From Planctomycetales bacterium (GTDB lineage: Bacteria > Planctomycetota > Planctomycetia > Isosphaerales > Isosphaeraceae), in contig DAIDHX010000155.1 of the NCBI GenBank assembly GCA_027451885.1, forward strand, positions 1-59,653: 59,653 bases of DNA, given 5' to 3'. The position numbers and the translations under genes were made by a program. This document shows positions 17,136 to 25,542 of the stretch, piece after piece. Position 1 is the first letter of the stretch. The number at the start of each line of letters is the position of its first letter. Below the pieces are notes generated by a model that searched no databases, was not told where the DNA came from, and saw nothing but the letters and a program-made list of their open reading frames with translations.

Positions 17136-19565
17136 TCATTTACCGCCGGCGGCCTGTTTGGCCTCGAGCCGCAGCTTCTCGAGTCGAGAAAGCGGCTTTG
17201 CCGCGGGCGCCGCGGCGGGCCTGGGAGCGGCCGCGGGCTTGGGCTGCGCGGCGGTTTGCGGCCTGGGAGGCAAGGGCACATCAATCCGGAGCGTGCCGGT
17301 GCCAATGTTGTGCACCACAGGCTCGCCGTTCTGCAGGACCGTGACCTGGCAGAACAGGCTCTGGTGATTGCCCGCCGGCGAGGCCTTGTCGGTCTTCAGG
17401 TGGAAGATCAGGTCAGTTGTGTCCCTGGTGATTTTCTTGGCGTCGGTGGTGACCTTGTTTGGCAACCCGAGGAGGACGACCTGCGCTTCGCCCGCGAAGT
17501 CGGCGAGCTTTTGAACCTTGATGGCGAGGTCGGTTTCCTTGCCTTGCTCAACGCTGGCGCCCTGGAACGCCAGACCAACAAACGGCGGCGCGATGGTGAG
17601 ATTTGCGAGCTGGGAGGAGACCATGATCGGCCCGCTTGGAACCCCCGAGGCGCCATTGACCACGATCTTCCAGGTTCGGAGCTCCGCGCCGCCATCGGCG
17701 TTCATGGCGATCACGGCTTCGTTTTGATTCTCGGGGATCGTCACCCCTCCTTGAGATCCGACACCGGGCGGATTCCAGGGGAGATAAACCGAGATTCCCG
17801 CCTTGAAGCCTGGCTTGCGGATCGCGCGGACCTTGAGCCCCATCTGCCCGCTCCGCACAAGGGGCGCCCTGGGCTCGACGATCTCGATTGAGTAGGGGCA
17901 TTCCTCGGTGACGCCAACCGCGAGCCGGTCGATCTTGCGTGACCAGACGTTGACATTGTTTTGCCCGAGCACGAGCACCGATTCCGACAGGAACGAAGCC
18001 GGCACCTTGAGCTTCTCATCCACAGGGCGGCCAGTCACCATGGCGAGGGCTCCGGCAACGGCAGCATCGGCCTTCGCCTCGAAGAGCACCGGCACGACCA
18101 CCTGGCTGGAGACGATCGTGGGCGCATTTGCCGTCACGCCCGCGGGCAGGTTGGAAACCGACAGGGCAAGGTCCCCGCCGAAATCGGCCCGGTTGCCGTA
18201 AAGCAGAATGGCCTGGCGATTGCCGCGGGGAACTGCAATCGACATCGGCCCGGTGCCCAGGGGAATTTGCTCGGCGTTCGTGGTCACGGTGAGGCTGGGC
18301 TGGACTGGTGTGACCTCGATGCGGTAGGCGTAGTCGCGCCCCCCCTTGCCAAGCTGGTCAACGAGCCAGACGACGTACTCGGCGGTTTCGGGCGCCTGGA
18401 ATCGGAAGTAGCTGTCGGGGCCGATGGAGTCATCCGCTCCGACCATCGCGCCGCCCCCTTTCTTGCCCAGATACATGACCGGGTCGAGGGCGGATCGAAT
18501 GCGCCTGGCGTAGCAGTGGACGTCGTAAACCTGCCCCTTTTCCATCTTGAAGAGGTAATGATCCACATCACCCGGCTTTTCGATGATGCCGTTCAGAGCC
18601 ATGGGCGCGGTGAAAGGAGTCGCGTGGGCGTGGTCGTCGTTCGGCTCCTGCTCGAGTACGTTGTCGAAGTTCGAGAGTCGAAAAACGTTGGGATAAGGCG
18701 AGATGCCCTTCGCGTCCGCCCGGGTGACGCCGAAATTGGGATCGGGCGTTGTGGGGAGGGTGATGGTCTCGGTGGTATCGCCGAGCGGGTCGCCGATGAA
18801 CTTGACCTGCACCTTCGAGCCCAGCTTGCCCCCCGCGGGCAGGAGGGCCGTGGCGCGGGGAAACGAGCCGATGTGGGCGCGATAGAGACAGCCGCCATTG
18901 CCGGCGTACGCGCTTTCGCGAATCTGGACGATGTATGTGCCGTCCTCCGGGGCGACGACGGCGGCGTATCCATCACGCCAGGCGAGCGCGGCGTCATCGC
19001 TCGAGGCGATCTCGAAGCGCCTGGAATTGAGGATCGCGACGTAGGGATCGAATTCGCTGATACCCAGCCGCAGCCCCTCGACCTCGACCGAGATTCGCTC
19101 CCCTTTTTTGACCTCGATGGCGTAGTAGTCCACGTCCTCGTTGTCCGCCACGCCGTTGACCGTGACGTTGAACGGAACCTTCTGGGGCTTGAAGAAGTCG
19201 TTATTGGGCTCGAGCTCGGCGACGTCCTTGAGGGCGCCCACACTGAAGGTTCGAAGCTCGCTTACGCCGGTCGCGGTACGAACGCGGAAGTCATGCAGGC
19301 CGAGCGGGCAATCAGCGGCGATCTTGAGCCGGGCCTTCACGTTATTGTCGTCGACCTTTTTGAGCTCGAGCGTGGCAATGCCTGGCTGGTAATAGAAAAT
19401 CTCCCTGGCATCGCCCAGTCGGGCGCCCGAGAGAGTGATTTCAACCTCTGTGCCGCGCTGGCCGCCCGTGGGTCGGATGGCGGCGAGTGAGGGGCCGGCC
19501 GCGCTCGCGTGCGCGCAGGCCATAAGGGTCAAGACAAGTGCGGCGAGTCGGGAGGTGCGGCTCAT
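17136..19565 (-). CDS. Pre-peptidase C-terminal (PPC) domain exported protein
   Basis: This large secreted protein has about 809 residues with a signal peptide (MSRTSRLAALVLTLMACAHA, cleavage near ASA). Residues 26-100 resemble an IPT/TIG or Ig-like domain (IRPTGGQRGTEVEITLSGA). Two PPC-type beta domains follow, recognisable by ELEPNND...VDYYAIEVKKGE near residue 120 and EQEPNDD...DVDHYLFKMEKG near residue 310. The rest is beta-rich, with a Pro/Ala-rich C-terminal linker (AAAPRPAAAPAAK). There is no protease catalytic motif; PPC domains usually act as adhesion or folding modules. It lies 40 bases upstream of the DUF1549/DUF1553 gene in the same unit. Two adjacent ATGs (19568, 19565) are equivalent starts. 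Confidence 0.85.
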   Translation of the reverse strand: MSRTSRLAALVLTLMACAHASAAGPSLAAIRPTGGQRGTEVEITLSGARLGDAREIFYYQPGIATLELKKVDDNNVKARLKIAADCPLGLHDFRVRTATGVSELRTFSVGALKDVAELEPNNDFFKPQKVPFNVTVNGVADNEDVDYYAIEVKKGERISVEVEGLRLGISEFDPYVAILNSRRFEIASSDDAALAWRDGYAAVVAPEDGTYIVQIRESAYAGNGGCLYRAHIGSFPRATALLPAGGKLGSKVQVKFIGDPLGDTTETITLPTTPDPNFGVTRADAKGISPYPNVFRLSNFDNVLEQEPNDDHAHATPFTAPMALNGIIEKPGDVDHYLFKMEKGQVYDVHCYARRIRSALDPVMYLGKKGGGAMVGADDSIGPDSYFRFQAPETAEYVVWLVDQLGKGGRDYAYRIEVTPVQPSLTVTTNAEQIPLGTGPMSIAVPRGNRQAILLYGNRADFGGDLALSVSNLPAGVTANAPTIVSSQVVVPVLFEAKADAAVAGALAMVTGRPVDEKLKVPASFLSESVLVLGQNNVNVWSRKIDRLAVGVTEECPYSIEIVEPRAPLVRSGQMGLKVRAIRKPGFKAGISVYLPWNPPGVGSQGGVTIPENQNEAVIAMNADGGAELRTWKIVVNGASGVPSGPIMVSSQLANLTIAPPFVGLAFQGASVEQGKETDLAIKVQKLADFAGEAQVVLLGLPNKVTTDAKKITRDTTDLIFHLKTDKASPAGNHQSLFCQVTVLQNGEPVVHNIGTGTLRIDVPLPPRPQTAAQPKPAAAPRPAAAPAAKPLSRLEKLRLEAKQAAGGK

Positions 19566-19676
19566 CATGCTTCGGAGTTCCCAGGGGGTCGATCAGGCCG
19601 GCGATTTTGCCAGGCGCGATCCAGGAACGCCGGCGCTCCCCGCGGCCGCGAGGAGCGCTGGCGAGCGTGCGTCGAA

Positions 19677-20987
19677 TCAGGCCAGGAGTTCCTTGACAAC
19701 CTTGCCGCCGTCGACGATCTCGATCGGCCGGTTGCCGGGTGCCATGAGCTCCTTGTCGGCCACGATGCCGAGAAGCTGGTAAACCGTGGTGGCGAGATCC
19801 TCTGGCCCAACGGCGTCGCGCTCGGGTTCGGTCGCCGTGGCGTTCGACGCGCCGTGGATGTAACCACGCTTCACGCCGCCGCCGGCCAGCATCACGGAAA
19901 AGACCTTGGGCCAGTGATCGCGGCCGGCGTCCTTGTTGATCTTGGGCGTGCGGCCGAATTCGCTCGAAACCATGACCAGCGTGCGATTCAGGAGCCCACG
20001 GCTCTCAAGGTCGCGGATCAGGCATGAGAGCGCCTGGTCGAGCGGCGGCATCTGGTTGCGCATCTGCGGGGCGATCTGGGTATGCATATCCCAGCCGCCG
20101 TATTCAACGACGACGAAGCGAACTCCCGCCTCCACCAGCCGTCTGGCCATCAGCAGCCGCTGCCCAGCCGGGTTGCGGCCGTACTCGTCGCGGATCTTGG
20201 CCGGCTCGGCATTGATGTTGAACGCCTCACGCGCCTTCTGTGAGCTGATCAGGCTGTAAGCCCGGTCGTAGAAGGTGTCCATGGCGGCGATGTTGTCGCT
20301 CTTCTCGCGGGCGGCGAAGTAGCCGTTGACCGCCTCGAGCATGCTCCTGCGCGACTTGAATCGCCCTTCCGGCACGTCGCCCGGCAGGTTCAGGTCCTGA
20401 ACCTGGAAACCGTTGTCGGCCGGATCGCGGCCGAGCGAGAACGGCGAGAACGACGAGCTCAGATATCCCGTACCGGCGTAAACGTTGGGCTGGTTGGGCA
20501 CGCAAACGTAAGGCGGCAGATTGTTGCGCGGGCCGTACTCGTGCGATACCACGCTCCCCATGCTCGGATACTGCAGCGCGGGGCTTGGCCGGTAGCCGGT
20601 GAACATGTTGTGCGTGCCGCGCTCGTGCGCGGCTTCGCCGTGCGTCAACGAGCGGATCACCGTGATCTTGTCGGCGATTTGAGCCGTCTGACGGAGCGTT
20701 TCGCTGAACTTCTCGCCGTCGATCTTGCTATCGACGCTCCCCATCTCACCCCGATACTCCACCGGCGCGAAAGGCTTGGGGTCGAACGTCTCCTGGTGCG
20801 CGATTCCACCCGGGAGGAAAATGTGAATCACCGAGTCAGCCTTCGCGGGAATCGGCGCGTAATTCTTGAGATCAGCCCGCGCCTCCAGCCGAAGCAGGTC
20901 CGCGAGCGTTAGACCTCCCAGCCCAAGCGCTCCAACCGTCATGAAGCCGCGGCGGTGCATCCCGCCCACTCGACCAAATCCTCTCAT
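19677..20987 (-). CDS. DUF1501 family protein (twin-arginine-like signal)
   Basis: This protein of about 436 residues belongs to DUF1501, an alkaline-phosphatase/sulfatase-like superfamily very common in planctomycetes. The N-terminus has HRRGFMTVGALGLGGLTLAD, a Tat-like signal. Family landmarks are IHIFLPGGIAHQETFDPKP near residue 74, HNMFTGYRPSP, SSEFGRTPKINKDAGRDHWP near residue 360, and DLATTVYQLLGI near the C-terminus. ATG 20987 is preceded by GGGAG at 7-base spacing; ATG 20960 is an alternative and a longer reading to 21038 is less likely. It is the first gene of the minus-strand unit containing the PPC, DUF1549/1553 and WD40-cytochrome proteins. Such neighbours often co-occur in planctomycetes, but substrate and role are unknown. 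Confidence 0.9.
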   Translation of the reverse strand: MRGFGRVGGMHRRGFMTVGALGLGGLTLADLLRLEARADLKNYAPIPAKADSVIHIFLPGGIAHQETFDPKPFAPVEYRGEMGSVDSKIDGEKFSETLRQTAQIADKITVIRSLTHGEAAHERGTHNMFTGYRPSPALQYPSMGSVVSHEYGPRNNLPPYVCVPNQPNVYAGTGYLSSSFSPFSLGRDPADNGFQVQDLNLPGDVPEGRFKSRRSMLEAVNGYFAAREKSDNIAAMDTFYDRAYSLISSQKAREAFNINAEPAKIRDEYGRNPAGQRLLMARRLVEAGVRFVVVEYGGWDMHTQIAPQMRNQMPPLDQALSCLIRDLESRGLLNRTLVMVSSEFGRTPKINKDAGRDHWPKVFSVMLAGGGVKRGYIHGASNATATEPERDAVGPEDLATTVYQLLGIVADKELMAPGNRPIEIVDGGKVVKELLA

Positions 20988-21460
20988 CGAACGACTCCCA
21001 TCAGAAACGAACACGCGTGCGATTGGATGCCGGTTCACTCGATATTACCCAGGATCGACTTCGATCATGCAGCCGTGATTTCACGCTTGGGTGGCCTGGC
21101 TCCGCATCTCCGTGGGTTTGCTTCGTTTGCACTCTTTGATGATAATAAAACAATGGCCGCCGGTTGCCCGACATTGCCTGGCCATCGGATGTAACCTCAA
21201 ATTCAATAGGGGTTTGTGAGGTTAATCGTGTGCCAGAAGAGACGCCATTCTGGGAAGGATCAGGGCAGGTTGAGTCATGTTGAAAACGGGAACGAAGCCG
21301 CTTTCGGCCTGGGTTTAACCTAGGATACGGCTTTCTGGGGTTGGTCGTTGGCGCGATCTCTCAAAAAATCCATCACTGCCTCGACTTTCCGGATTATAAC
21401 GGACGGGTAGGCTGCGGCTTCAAGATGTTGCCGTGGCGTGAGGCCATCGGGCGACGTGCA
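20988..21460. other. Divergent intergenic region, no gene seen
   Basis: This stretch lies between the DUF1501 operon (-) and the HsdR-N-like gene (+). No convincing coding sequence is visible. A TTG-initiated extension of the downstream gene back to 21341 is possible but lacks a ribosome binding site. An AT-rich patch at about 21138-21152 is a candidate promoter element for either strand, but no paired -35/-10 hexamers at normal spacing were found. Confidence 0.4.
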
Positions 21461-22381
21461 ATGGCAGAGAAGCTTGCCTCTCGGGTGCGGTGCGAGGAAC
21501 GGATCCAGGGATCGTGGCAGGAGTTTCTGGCGAAGAGAAGCCAGAGGCTTGTGCAGCAGGATCGGAATGGAGTGGCGGCCGAAAAGGTTGCCGAGAACAT
21601 TCTCGAGGATCTGTTCACAATGGTCCTTGACTGGCCGCTATCCGACCTGAACAACCAGGTTGAGTACGCGGATATGGTTCTGACGTCGCACGGGATCAAG
21701 CATCTTGTGATCGAGGTCAAACGGCCGGGCGCTCTCACCTGGAACCGCCGAGCGGTTGGCGCTGCGCTTGATCAGGCGCGCCGCTACGCCGATGAGCAGA
21801 AGGTGAAGTCGATTGCCGTAAGCGATGGGCAGATGCTTTACGCGGCGGATGTCGCGGGGGGAGTGCTGCGGGATCGCGTGTACGCGTCGCTCTGCGGCGC
21901 GGAGCCTCCGCAATCGCTGTGGTGGCTCTCAGTTCATGGGATTTACCGCGACCCGACCGAGGAATCTGGGATTTGTCTCGCCTTGCCTGAGACAACGGCG
22001 GACACGGAGGCGCTCCGGGACACGTTCGGGGGAACTCCGCTTTTGCATTCCAAATATCAGATACCCGCGTGCTGTTTCGCTTATGTGGGAAATGCGGGGA
22101 ATCCCGCGACCTGGAAGCTGCCTTATCGGAAGGCGGATGGAACGGTCGACTTCAATCGCTTGCCGAAGGCGATTCAGTGCATTCTGAGCAATTACCGGGG
22201 CGCGAAGGTGCGTGACATTCCCGAAAGTGCGATTCCTGAGGTGCTGGTTTTGCTGGCCCGCGCGGCGGCTGACGAAGGCAAGTTGCCACATCAAACTCCC
22301 GCGCCGGCGGGGGTCTACATCAAGCTGATGGAGGCCCTCGACCAGCTCGGGAGGCTGAGTGAGATCCAGCACGGGCGTTAG
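21461..22381 (+). CDS. Solitary type I restriction HsdR N-terminal-like (PD-(D/E)XK) protein
   Basis: This protein of about 306 residues has a PD-(D/E)XK nuclease-like core at residues 65-95: YADMVL supplies the acidic residue and LVIEVKRPG the ExK motif, with a downstream QARRYADEQ helix as in HsdR N-terminal domains. No helicase motor, HsdM or HsdS is present nearby, so it is not a working type I system in this window. I choose ATG 21461 because similarity-like sequence begins there; ATG 21425 and TTG 21341 are alternatives. Its stop overlaps that of the convergent SGNH hydrolase gene by four bases. It could be a stand-alone nuclease-fold protein or a remnant. No function is assigned. Confidence 0.72.
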   Translation: MAEKLASRVRCEERIQGSWQEFLAKRSQRLVQQDRNGVAAEKVAENILEDLFTMVLDWPLSDLNNQVEYADMVLTSHGIKHLVIEVKRPGALTWNRRAVGAALDQARRYADEQKVKSIAVSDGQMLYAADVAGGVLRDRVYASLCGAEPPQSLWWLSVHGIYRDPTEESGICLALPETTADTEALRDTFGGTPLLHSKYQIPACCFAYVGNAGNPATWKLPYRKADGTVDFNRLPKAIQCILSNYRGAKVRDIPESAIPEVLVLLARAAADEGKLPHQTPAPAGVYIKLMEALDQLGRLSEIQHGR

Positions 22382-24024
22382 AACGAGCGCATCGGGTGTT
22401 TCCGCGGCGTGGGGACGCCGATGAGCACTTCGACCGCGTTTTTGCTCGCCGCCAGCGCCTGGGGCGGCAGAGCGGATCGGCCGGCCGGTCCGCTGCTCGC
22501 TCCGTGGGGGTGCAAGACCGCACGCCTGGCCACAAAGTGCAGGATCGCCCGCGCGACCTGCCGCGGCGTGTAGCCGCGCTTCAGGAAGCCCAGCCAGCGA
22601 TCGATCTGCGGCCTCGACGCCTGAAATTCGATGCGCCGCTCGAGCTGATCAAGGAAGTTCAGCACGCGAACCTGCGCGGGGCTGCCCACGACCACCGACT
22701 CGGGCGAGGTCGTCGTCGGCGGGTAAATCGTGTTGCCGCCGTAGTACGCCACAATGGAATGGAACCCCGGCCCAAGTGCCGGAACGCTCAAGGTGGCGAC
22801 TCCCGTCGGGCCAAGTTGCGCGATTCCAATGATACGGTTGCGGTTCGCCTGGTCGACGAACGTCACCGACCCGGTCGCCGCAGGATAGAGATAGAGATTG
22901 TTGGGCAGGGGGGGCACGTTCGAGGTTTCGTAGTTTGGCGGGAAGGTGGCGACCGATGCGGTCAGCGTGACGGGCGTTTGCGGAGTCGCCGTCCCCGCGC
23001 TCACCGTGAGCGTGGCCTGCGTGACAGGCTCGGCCTGCTGCGCCAGCGCGAGGATCTGGGAATCCGTAAGCGGAGTCACCGCGCCGGGGAAGAAGCGATC
23101 AACCTGGCCGATGATCGCATTCGCCAGAATCCCTTGCACAATTGTGCCAGGATGGAATCCATCACCCACGAACATGTCGGTGTAGAGCGGGCCGCTGCCG
23201 AGCGGGTTGATGTACGCCCCATCAATAACAGGGTTCGCGAGAAACGACTGGAATAGCCCGTTGATATCCACCAGGCCCAGCCCGTTCGTCGTGGCGTAGG
23301 TTGTGATCTCCTGGTTCACCATGTTCACGTAGTTGGTGATGACCGCCGTGACCAGATTGCCCACGGTTCCTGACGCGACCGAGAGAATCTGCTTGAAGAT
23401 CGCTGTATTGGTGATGTTGGGAACCGTGTCGAGGATGATCCTGGTATTCGGGTTTGCCTGTTCGATCAGCGGGACCACCGTCTGAATCGCCGTCATGATG
23501 CCGGTATTGGCGTTTTGGAAATTCTGCGGAGTCTGGCTCAGGTTGAGCACCGACTGTTCCACTGCGCGAAGATAGTCGTTGCCGCCGATCAAGATGTTGA
23601 CAGCGTTCACCCCCGAAATGCCACCGGGCTGGGTGAGCAGCCCTGGCGAACCAGGCGTGAACCCGCCGTTATACTGATTGATGAAGGTCGTACCCGCGCC
23701 GGCGAGGTCGGTTCCGCTTGCGGTCGCGCTCGAGCGGGCCCAGTCCTGTGAATAACCCTGGTTGCGAGTCTCGCCCCGAGTCGACGGCGTGAACGAGCCC
23801 ATGTTGATTTGCGAGGAACGGAGTGCTCCCAGGATCTCCGGCCAGTTGAGCGCAGCGGTGCGATAAGGGGCGTAGAACTGGTACTCGTCGGTCAGGCTAT
23901 CGCCGAGAGCGGCGATGGTGATCGACAACATCTGCCGTTCCTCGAGCGTCTCGAGCTCCAGCCGCCGCGGCTGCTTTCGTGACCTGCCGTTGAGAATCTG
24001 AGCGCGAACCAGGGTTACTTGCAT
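22378..24024 (-). CDS. SGNH/GDSL hydrolase with LEPR-XLL-type N-terminus and Ig-like domain
   Basis: This protein has about 548 residues. The N-terminus is basic and contains LELETLEERQMLS, the planctomycetal LEPR-XLL-type motif found on surface or secreted giant proteins. SGNH blocks follow at once: LGDSLTDEY (nucleophile Ser, block I), IGGNDYL (block III Asn) and GDGFHPGTI (block V Asp-His) near residue 300. An Ig-like/Big domain of about 90 residues (VTLTASVATF to VAYYGGNTIYP) comes next, then an Arg-rich tail. It is probably an exported esterase or lipase; an esterase acting on carbohydrate esters is possible. ATG 24024 has GAGG 7 bases upstream and is preferred over 24084. Confidence 0.85.
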   Translation of the reverse strand: MQVTLVRAQILNGRSRKQPRRLELETLEERQMLSITIAALGDSLTDEYQFYAPYRTAALNWPEILGALRSSQINMGSFTPSTRGETRNQGYSQDWARSSATASGTDLAGAGTTFINQYNGGFTPGSPGLLTQPGGISGVNAVNILIGGNDYLRAVEQSVLNLSQTPQNFQNANTGIMTAIQTVVPLIEQANPNTRIILDTVPNITNTAIFKQILSVASGTVGNLVTAVITNYVNMVNQEITTYATTNGLGLVDINGLFQSFLANPVIDGAYINPLGSGPLYTDMFVGDGFHPGTIVQGILANAIIGQVDRFFPGAVTPLTDSQILALAQQAEPVTQATLTVSAGTATPQTPVTLTASVATFPPNYETSNVPPLPNNLYLYPAATGSVTFVDQANRNRIIGIAQLGPTGVATLSVPALGPGFHSIVAYYGGNTIYPPTTTSPESVVVGSPAQVRVLNFLDQLERRIEFQASRPQIDRWLGFLKRGYTPRQVARAILHFVARRAVLHPHGASSGPAGRSALPPQALAASKNAVEVLIGVPTPRKHPMRSF

Positions 24025-24328
24025 CGAATGCCTCGGGGGTGTCGTGTCTCTGGGCGGTGTCGGTGCCTTGGCGTGGCTGCGCAAGGTCGCGAATACGGGC
24101 CGACAAGAGGATCTATGCCGGACTTGCGAGGAGAAATCAATCCTTCACTCACCCAATTTGTCCGCGATTTGCAGCGCAGTTTGAGGCGTGCGGGGTGCTG
24201 GCGGGCGAGTAATTGCTCTGGCCCGCGCGATCACGGGCGGGCGATACTTGAGACTGGTTTGCTTTTCCCGCGAGTGCTCCGCCTGGACGGTCGCCTGCCG
24301 CAATGCCTCGAATGGAGAACATCGCTCG

Positions 24329-25408
24329 ATGCGGTACCTGAGAATCCTCGGCCTTGTTGTGTTGCACGTGGCCGCCGCTGGTGCGAACCTGAGCGCGCAA
24401 AATTTGCGTGAGGAGCGTGTGTTTGGGCCTGAGGTTCCGACAGGTCCGTACAAGCATCCTGCGTGCATCACTGAGCTTTCGAACGGCGACCTTTACCTCG
24501 TTTACTACGGCGGCTCGGGTGAATACGCAGTCGATACATCCGTCTTCGGTGCTCGGCTGCGCAAAGGGGAGACGGCCTGGTCCAGGCCGCGGGTGATTGC
24601 GCATGATCCTTTGCGCTCGGTGGGCAATGGCGTCATCTGGGAGGCGCCCGACGGCGTGGTGTGGCTGTTCTATGTGGTGCGCTACGGCGACACGTGGTCG
24701 ACCTCGCGTATCCAGTGCAAGCAAAGCCGAGACGGCGCGGAGACGTGGTCGGACGCCTCGGTACTTTCGCTCGTTGAGGGGGACATGGTCCGCGGCCGTC
24801 CGATCGTGATGCAGGGAGGGGATTATTTGCTCCCGATCTACAACGAGACGGGCCACGATCCTGAGATGACCGGGCCCGACAGCGTCTCGCTCATGCTCCG
24901 ATACAACCCCGCCAGACGGACCTGGACGAGATCGAAACCGATCCGGTCCGCGAAGGGGAACATTCAGCCCTCGATCGTACAACTCGACGATGGGCGAATC
25001 ATCGCCTATTGCCGCCGCGGCGGCGATTACAAGCCTGAGACCAGGGGCTACATCGTGCGGGCTGAATCGCACGACGGCGGCCTTACCTGGAGCGAGGGAC
25101 AGGATACCGAATTCCCGAACCCGAACGCCGCGGTTGACCTTATTCGGCTCGCGAGCGGCAGGCTCTTCCTTGTCTACAACAACAGCATGACCAAACGTGC
25201 GCCGCTTTCCATCGCCATCTCGAGCGACCAGGAGAAGCACTGGGAAGTGAAGCTGGACCTGCTCACCGAGGACAAGGATTACGGCTACCCCATCGCCATG
25301 CAGTCCCGGGATGGGAAGATCCACCTTGTGTACACATCAGAGCATCGCAAGGTGATCAATCACGCGGTGCTTGACGAGAGCTCGATCCCCGGGCTATCAC
25401 GGAAGTAA
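24329..25408 (+). CDS. Exported sialidase-like (BNR/Asp-box) beta-propeller protein
   Basis: This protein has about 359 residues with a signal peptide from ATG 24329 (MRYLRILGLVVLHVAAAG, cleavage near LSAQN). GGAGA at 24314-24318 supports this start over a frame opening at 24188. Asp-box repeats SRDGAETWSDA and SHDGGLTWSEG are clear, and a degenerate third is SSDQEKHWEV. The fold should be a six-bladed sialidase propeller. The FRIP-like Arg and the Tyr/Glu nucleophile pair of true neuraminidases could not be assigned by eye, so sialidase activity is uncertain. Many planctomycetal homologues are annotated only as exo-alpha-sialidase family. It precedes a VIT/vWA protein gene, apparently as a separate unit. 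Confidence 0.82.
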   Translation: MRYLRILGLVVLHVAAAGANLSAQNLREERVFGPEVPTGPYKHPACITELSNGDLYLVYYGGSGEYAVDTSVFGARLRKGETAWSRPRVIAHDPLRSVGNGVIWEAPDGVVWLFYVVRYGDTWSTSRIQCKQSRDGAETWSDASVLSLVEGDMVRGRPIVMQGGDYLLPIYNETGHDPEMTGPDSVSLMLRYNPARRTWTRSKPIRSAKGNIQPSIVQLDDGRIIAYCRRGGDYKPETRGYIVRAESHDGGLTWSEGQDTEFPNPNAAVDLIRLASGRLFLVYNNSMTKRAPLSIAISSDQEKHWEVKLDLLTEDKDYGYPIAMQSRDGKIHLVYTSEHRKVINHAVLDESSIPGLSRK

Positions 25409-25542
25409 GTGGCGTTCCGCGCGTTCAGAAAGCGCGGAGCCTCCCTCTAAGAAATCGCGCGTTCGACCGTCTCACTTTACGGTTGACCGGGTTTCCCGCC
25501 GCGGGAAGACCAGTTTCCGCGGCCCATGTGGAGGATCGTCAC

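Noticed and set aside
17961-19490. Open frame of 509 codons on the plus strand
   Set aside because: It is antisense to the PPC-domain gene and lacks any recognisable motif.
25416-25438. TCCGCGC/GCGCGGA hairpin after the sialidase-like gene
   Set aside because: Only 7 bp with a 9-base loop and no T-run; common by chance in GC-rich DNA.
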